Below are positions 5,030 to 6,633 of a stretch of DNA of 6,633 nucleotides, piece by piece (position 1 is the stretch's first letter; every line of letters starts with the position of its first letter). The notes under the pieces are model-generated. The model searched no databases, was not told the DNA's origin, and saw only the letters and a list, made by a program, of their open reading frames with translations. The stretch comes from Synergistaceae bacterium (GTDB lineage: Bacteria > Synergistota > Synergistia > Synergistales > Aminobacteriaceae). The stretch is from positions 1 through 6,633 of the forward strand of contig JAFSNU010000203.1 in the NCBI GenBank assembly GCA_017447325.1. The letters run 5' to 3'. The translations under genes were made by a program, and so were the position numbers.

Positions 5030-6184
5030 TTAATATCCAAAAACTTTTACGGCCTGCTTCATATTTTCTCTAACTTCAACGCCAAACGGACAGCGTTTCT
5101 CACAGGCTCCGCACTGCACGCATTCGCCTGCATGATGCTCCAAAACTTTATAATGCTCACGGACTGTCTCCGGCAGCTCTTTCTGTGCTTGAGCAAGATT
5201 TAAAAATTTTGTAGTTGAAGCGATGTCGATACGCACCGGGCAAGGCTCGCAATGATTGCAGTACATGCAGTGGCCTTTCCAGCTAATTTTCGGGAACGAC
5301 GCCAACGCAAGCGCATAATCGCGTTCGCTCTCGTCCGCACTTTCATAATCTAAGCAGGCTTTAAACTCAGCTTCAGAATGCGACCCGGCCATTATTGATG
5401 TGACAGCCGGACGGCTTAACGCGTAGGCTATGCACTGATTTATAGTTAATGCCGCTCCTGCGGGTGAAAGCTCAGCGTCTAATAAATCTCCGCCGCCGAA
5501 GCATTTCATTACAGTGATGCCCACGCTCTCGCGCTGGCACGTCTCGTATAATTCCTGACGCTCCGGATTCATGTTCAATAAATTTTCTTTATAATTCTCC
5601 TCGTTCCAAAGCTGCTCGACGTCCTCGTCCGGAGGCATCAAGTCATAGCACGGGTTCACGCTGAACATCAAGACTTCTATAGCTTTAGACTTAACGGCTT
5701 TTAACGCAACCTGCGGGTTGTGACTGCTCAGGCCTATAAATCTAATCTTGCCCTGCGACTTTAATTCTTTTGCGTAATCCAAAATTTTATTATTTAAAAT
5801 CTCGTCCCAGTCACTTAACGCGTCGCAGTAATGAATCATGCCTACGTCTATATAATCAGTCTTTAATAACTTAAGCATCTCGTCAAAGCCTGATTTAACT
5901 TCGCTTAAATTTCGCGTGCGCATGTACTCGTCATTCTTCCAGACAGAACATAAATGCGACTGCAATAAAAATTTCCCGCGCAAATTATTTTTGCTTAACG
6001 CCTCGCCTATTGCAGTTCTCAAATCAGGATTAGGCGAGTAAATATCAAAATAATTCACGCCGTTCGCTTCAGCAAGATTTAATAGCTTCGCGGTCATCGC
6101 GCAGTTCTCTTCCATCATTCCCTCGCAGCCGAGGCCGATCTCGCTGACTTTAAGCCCCGTGCTTCCAAGCTCACGATATTTCAT
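5030..6184 (-). CDS. Aldo/keto reductase-family protein with C-terminal 2[4Fe-4S] ferredoxin domain
   Basis: The 384 residues begin with an aldo/keto reductase barrel (MKYRELGSTGLKVSEIGLGC, then YFDIYSPNP, YIDVGMIHYCD, KIRFIGLSSHNP, VTSIMAGSHS; roughly 1-275). They end in a ferredoxin domain with two cysteine sets: C306-x2-C309-x2-C312-x2-C315-P and C355-x2-C358-x2-C361-x3-C365-P. This architecture occurs in anaerobes and suggests electron transfer through Fe-S clusters to a barrel-bound substrate; the substrate is not evident. Of the classical tetrad, Asp47 and His118 are present, but the Tyr position aligns with Asn52 and the Lys position falls in LLQSH (73-77), so ordinary NADPH-dependent carbonyl reduction is doubtful. 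The ATG at 6184 is preferred to a TTG at 6202 because GAGGGGG lies nine bases before the ATG and overlaps the TTG option. A TATAAT box stands about 38 bases upstream. Confidence 0.88.
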   Translation of the reverse strand: MKYRELGSTGLKVSEIGLGCEGMMEENCAMTAKLLNLAEANGVNYFDIYSPNPDLRTAIGEALSKNNLRGKFLLQSHLCSVWKNDEYMRTRNLSEVKSGFDEMLKLLKTDYIDVGMIHYCDALSDWDEILNNKILDYAKELKSQGKIRFIGLSSHNPQVALKAVKSKAIEVLMFSVNPCYDLMPPDEDVEQLWNEENYKENLLNMNPERQELYETCQRESVGITVMKCFGGGDLLDAELSPAGAALTINQCIAYALSRPAVTSIMAGSHSEAEFKACLDYESADESERDYALALASFPKISWKGHCMYCNHCEPCPVRIDIASTTKFLNLAQAQKELPETVREHYKVLEHHAGECVQCGACEKRCPFGVEVRENMKQAVKVFGY

Positions 6185-6217
6185 TATAAAATTCCCCCTC
6201 AAGTTTTAAAATTTTAA

Positions 6218-6233
6218 AAATATTATAAAGCAA
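6218..6233 (-). promoter_or_regulatory. Probable promoter (-10 region) of the reductase gene
   Basis: On the - strand this reads TTGCTTTATAATATTT and contains a perfect TATAAT (6222-6227), 38 bases before the start codon. The region 17 bases upstream has no good -35 box. The same 16 bases recur exactly at 6610-6625, also ahead of a - strand ORF, which favours a real promoter element. Confidence 0.5.
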
Positions 6234-6307
6234 ATTAAATTAATTCGCGCTCTTATCACAATAATTAACGCGCTTTACAAATTTTTTGCGTGATGAGCAA
6301 GCACAAC

Positions 6308-6345
6308 ACAGCGGTTAATAATCACGCTCGACTATTAACCGCTGT
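6308..6345 (-). terminator. Strong hairpin between the edge ORF and the reductase gene
   Basis: ACAGCGGTTAATA (6308-6320) and TATTAACCGCTGT (6333-6345) form a perfect 13-bp stem with a 12-base loop, 21 bases past the stop of the edge ORF. On the - strand it is followed by GTTGTGCTTGCTC, not a T-run, so it is an imperfect intrinsic terminator or an RNA-stabilising structure. Part of the loop is complementary to a 7-base stretch at 6288-6294. Confidence 0.6.
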
Positions 6346-6366
6346 ACTAATTTAAATTATATTAAA

Positions 6367-6579
6367 TTATTTAATAATCTCGGCGTATTTATCGTCATAA
6401 AATTTTTCAGTCGCCCATATACGCTCCTCAACCTCATAATTCACGCCGGTCATGTAAGCCTTTAAAATTTTATCGCGGCAATGATAATTATCGTGCCAGT
6501 CGCGCGTCGCATGAAGATCTATCTGCGATGCAAAAGATATTAAGCACAGGACGCATAACGAAATATTTAAATATTTAAT
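6367..6579 (-). CDS. Small predicted secreted or membrane-anchored protein, start uncertain, near the window edge
   Basis: A - strand frame is open from the window edge (6633) to a TAA at 6369-6367, 88 codons, with no ATG, GTG or TTG until an internal ATG 28 codons from the end. Reading from the ATT at 6579 gives 70 residues: a Lys, then a hydrophobic stretch (YLNISLCVLCLISFAS) like a signal peptide or anchor, then a polar, aromatic-rich part (RDWHDNYHCRDKILKAY and on to KYAEIIK). AGAGA lies seven bases before this ATT, and a TATAAT box identical in context to the reductase promoter lies 35 bases before it. I therefore favour initiation at ATT, a rare start codon. Alternatively the gene begins beyond the window and the hydrophobic stretch is an internal membrane segment. 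I do not recognise the family. Confidence 0.5.
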   Translation of the reverse strand: MKYLNISLCVLCLISFASQIDLHATRDWHDNYHCRDKILKAYMTGVNYEVEERIWATEKFYDDKYAEIIK

Positions 6580-6609
6580 TTTTAAATCTCTAAATAATTC
6601 GCGCAGCGC

Positions 6610-6625
6610 AAATATTATAAAGCAA
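6610..6625 (-). promoter_or_regulatory. Probable promoter (-10 region) of the edge ORF
   Basis: The 16 bases TTGCTTTATAATATTT on the - strand are identical to those before the reductase gene, with TATAAT at 6614-6619. Any -35 box would lie beyond the window. The distance to the proposed ATT start (35 bases) is close to that in the reductase gene (38 bases). Confidence 0.45.
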
Positions 6626-6633
6626 TAGAACGG

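Overview
The window reads as ordinary bacterial chromosome from an anaerobe. Intergenic DNA is very A+T-rich, genes carry recognisable Shine-Dalgarno (SD) sites, and the gene set includes a hydrogenase-nickel chaperone (HypA) and an aldo/keto reductase fused to a two-cluster ferredoxin domain. There are no rRNAs, tRNAs, CRISPR arrays, transposases or phage genes. The codon style and gene mix remind me of gut Synergistota, but that is a low-confidence guess; 'anaerobic bacterium' is as far as the sequence supports.

Layout. The left half is on the + strand: hypA (61-405), a 290-bp spacer filled by extra copies of the hypA 3' end, a UvrD/PcrA helicase (698-2776), a 263-bp spacer holding a second copy of the helicase 3' end plus a copy of the coaE 5' end, and coaE (3040-3681). 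A convergent hairpin (3693-3729) separates these from a - strand block: an exported class II tRNA-nucleotidyltransferase/poly(A)-polymerase-like protein (4932-3748), an iron-sulfur aldo/keto reductase (6184-5030), a strong hairpin (6308-6345), and a small secreted or membrane protein ORF at the right edge (6579-6367, possibly longer).

Two things stand out. First, both spacers flanking the helicase gene contain displaced copies of the preceding gene's 3' end. The copies differ from the originals mostly by synonymous changes, so they diverged while under protein-coding constraint. This suggests recombination with related alleles, or a strain-mixing assembly artefact, rather than simple tandem duplication followed by drift. 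Second, the nucleotidyltransferase-like protein begins with a convincing Sec signal peptide behind a good SD, yet belongs to a family of cytoplasmic tRNA/RNA-tailing enzymes. Two of its signature motifs are also altered.

The genes do not form one pathway. HypA serves [NiFe]-hydrogenase or urease maturation, the helicase DNA repair and replication, CoaE the last step of CoA synthesis, and the reductase anaerobic redox chemistry. Three predicted proteins depart from their family's key residues: HypA (His2), the nucleotidyltransferase (second Gly of the G-[GS] motif and the EDxxR motif) and the reductase (Tyr and Lys of the tetrad).
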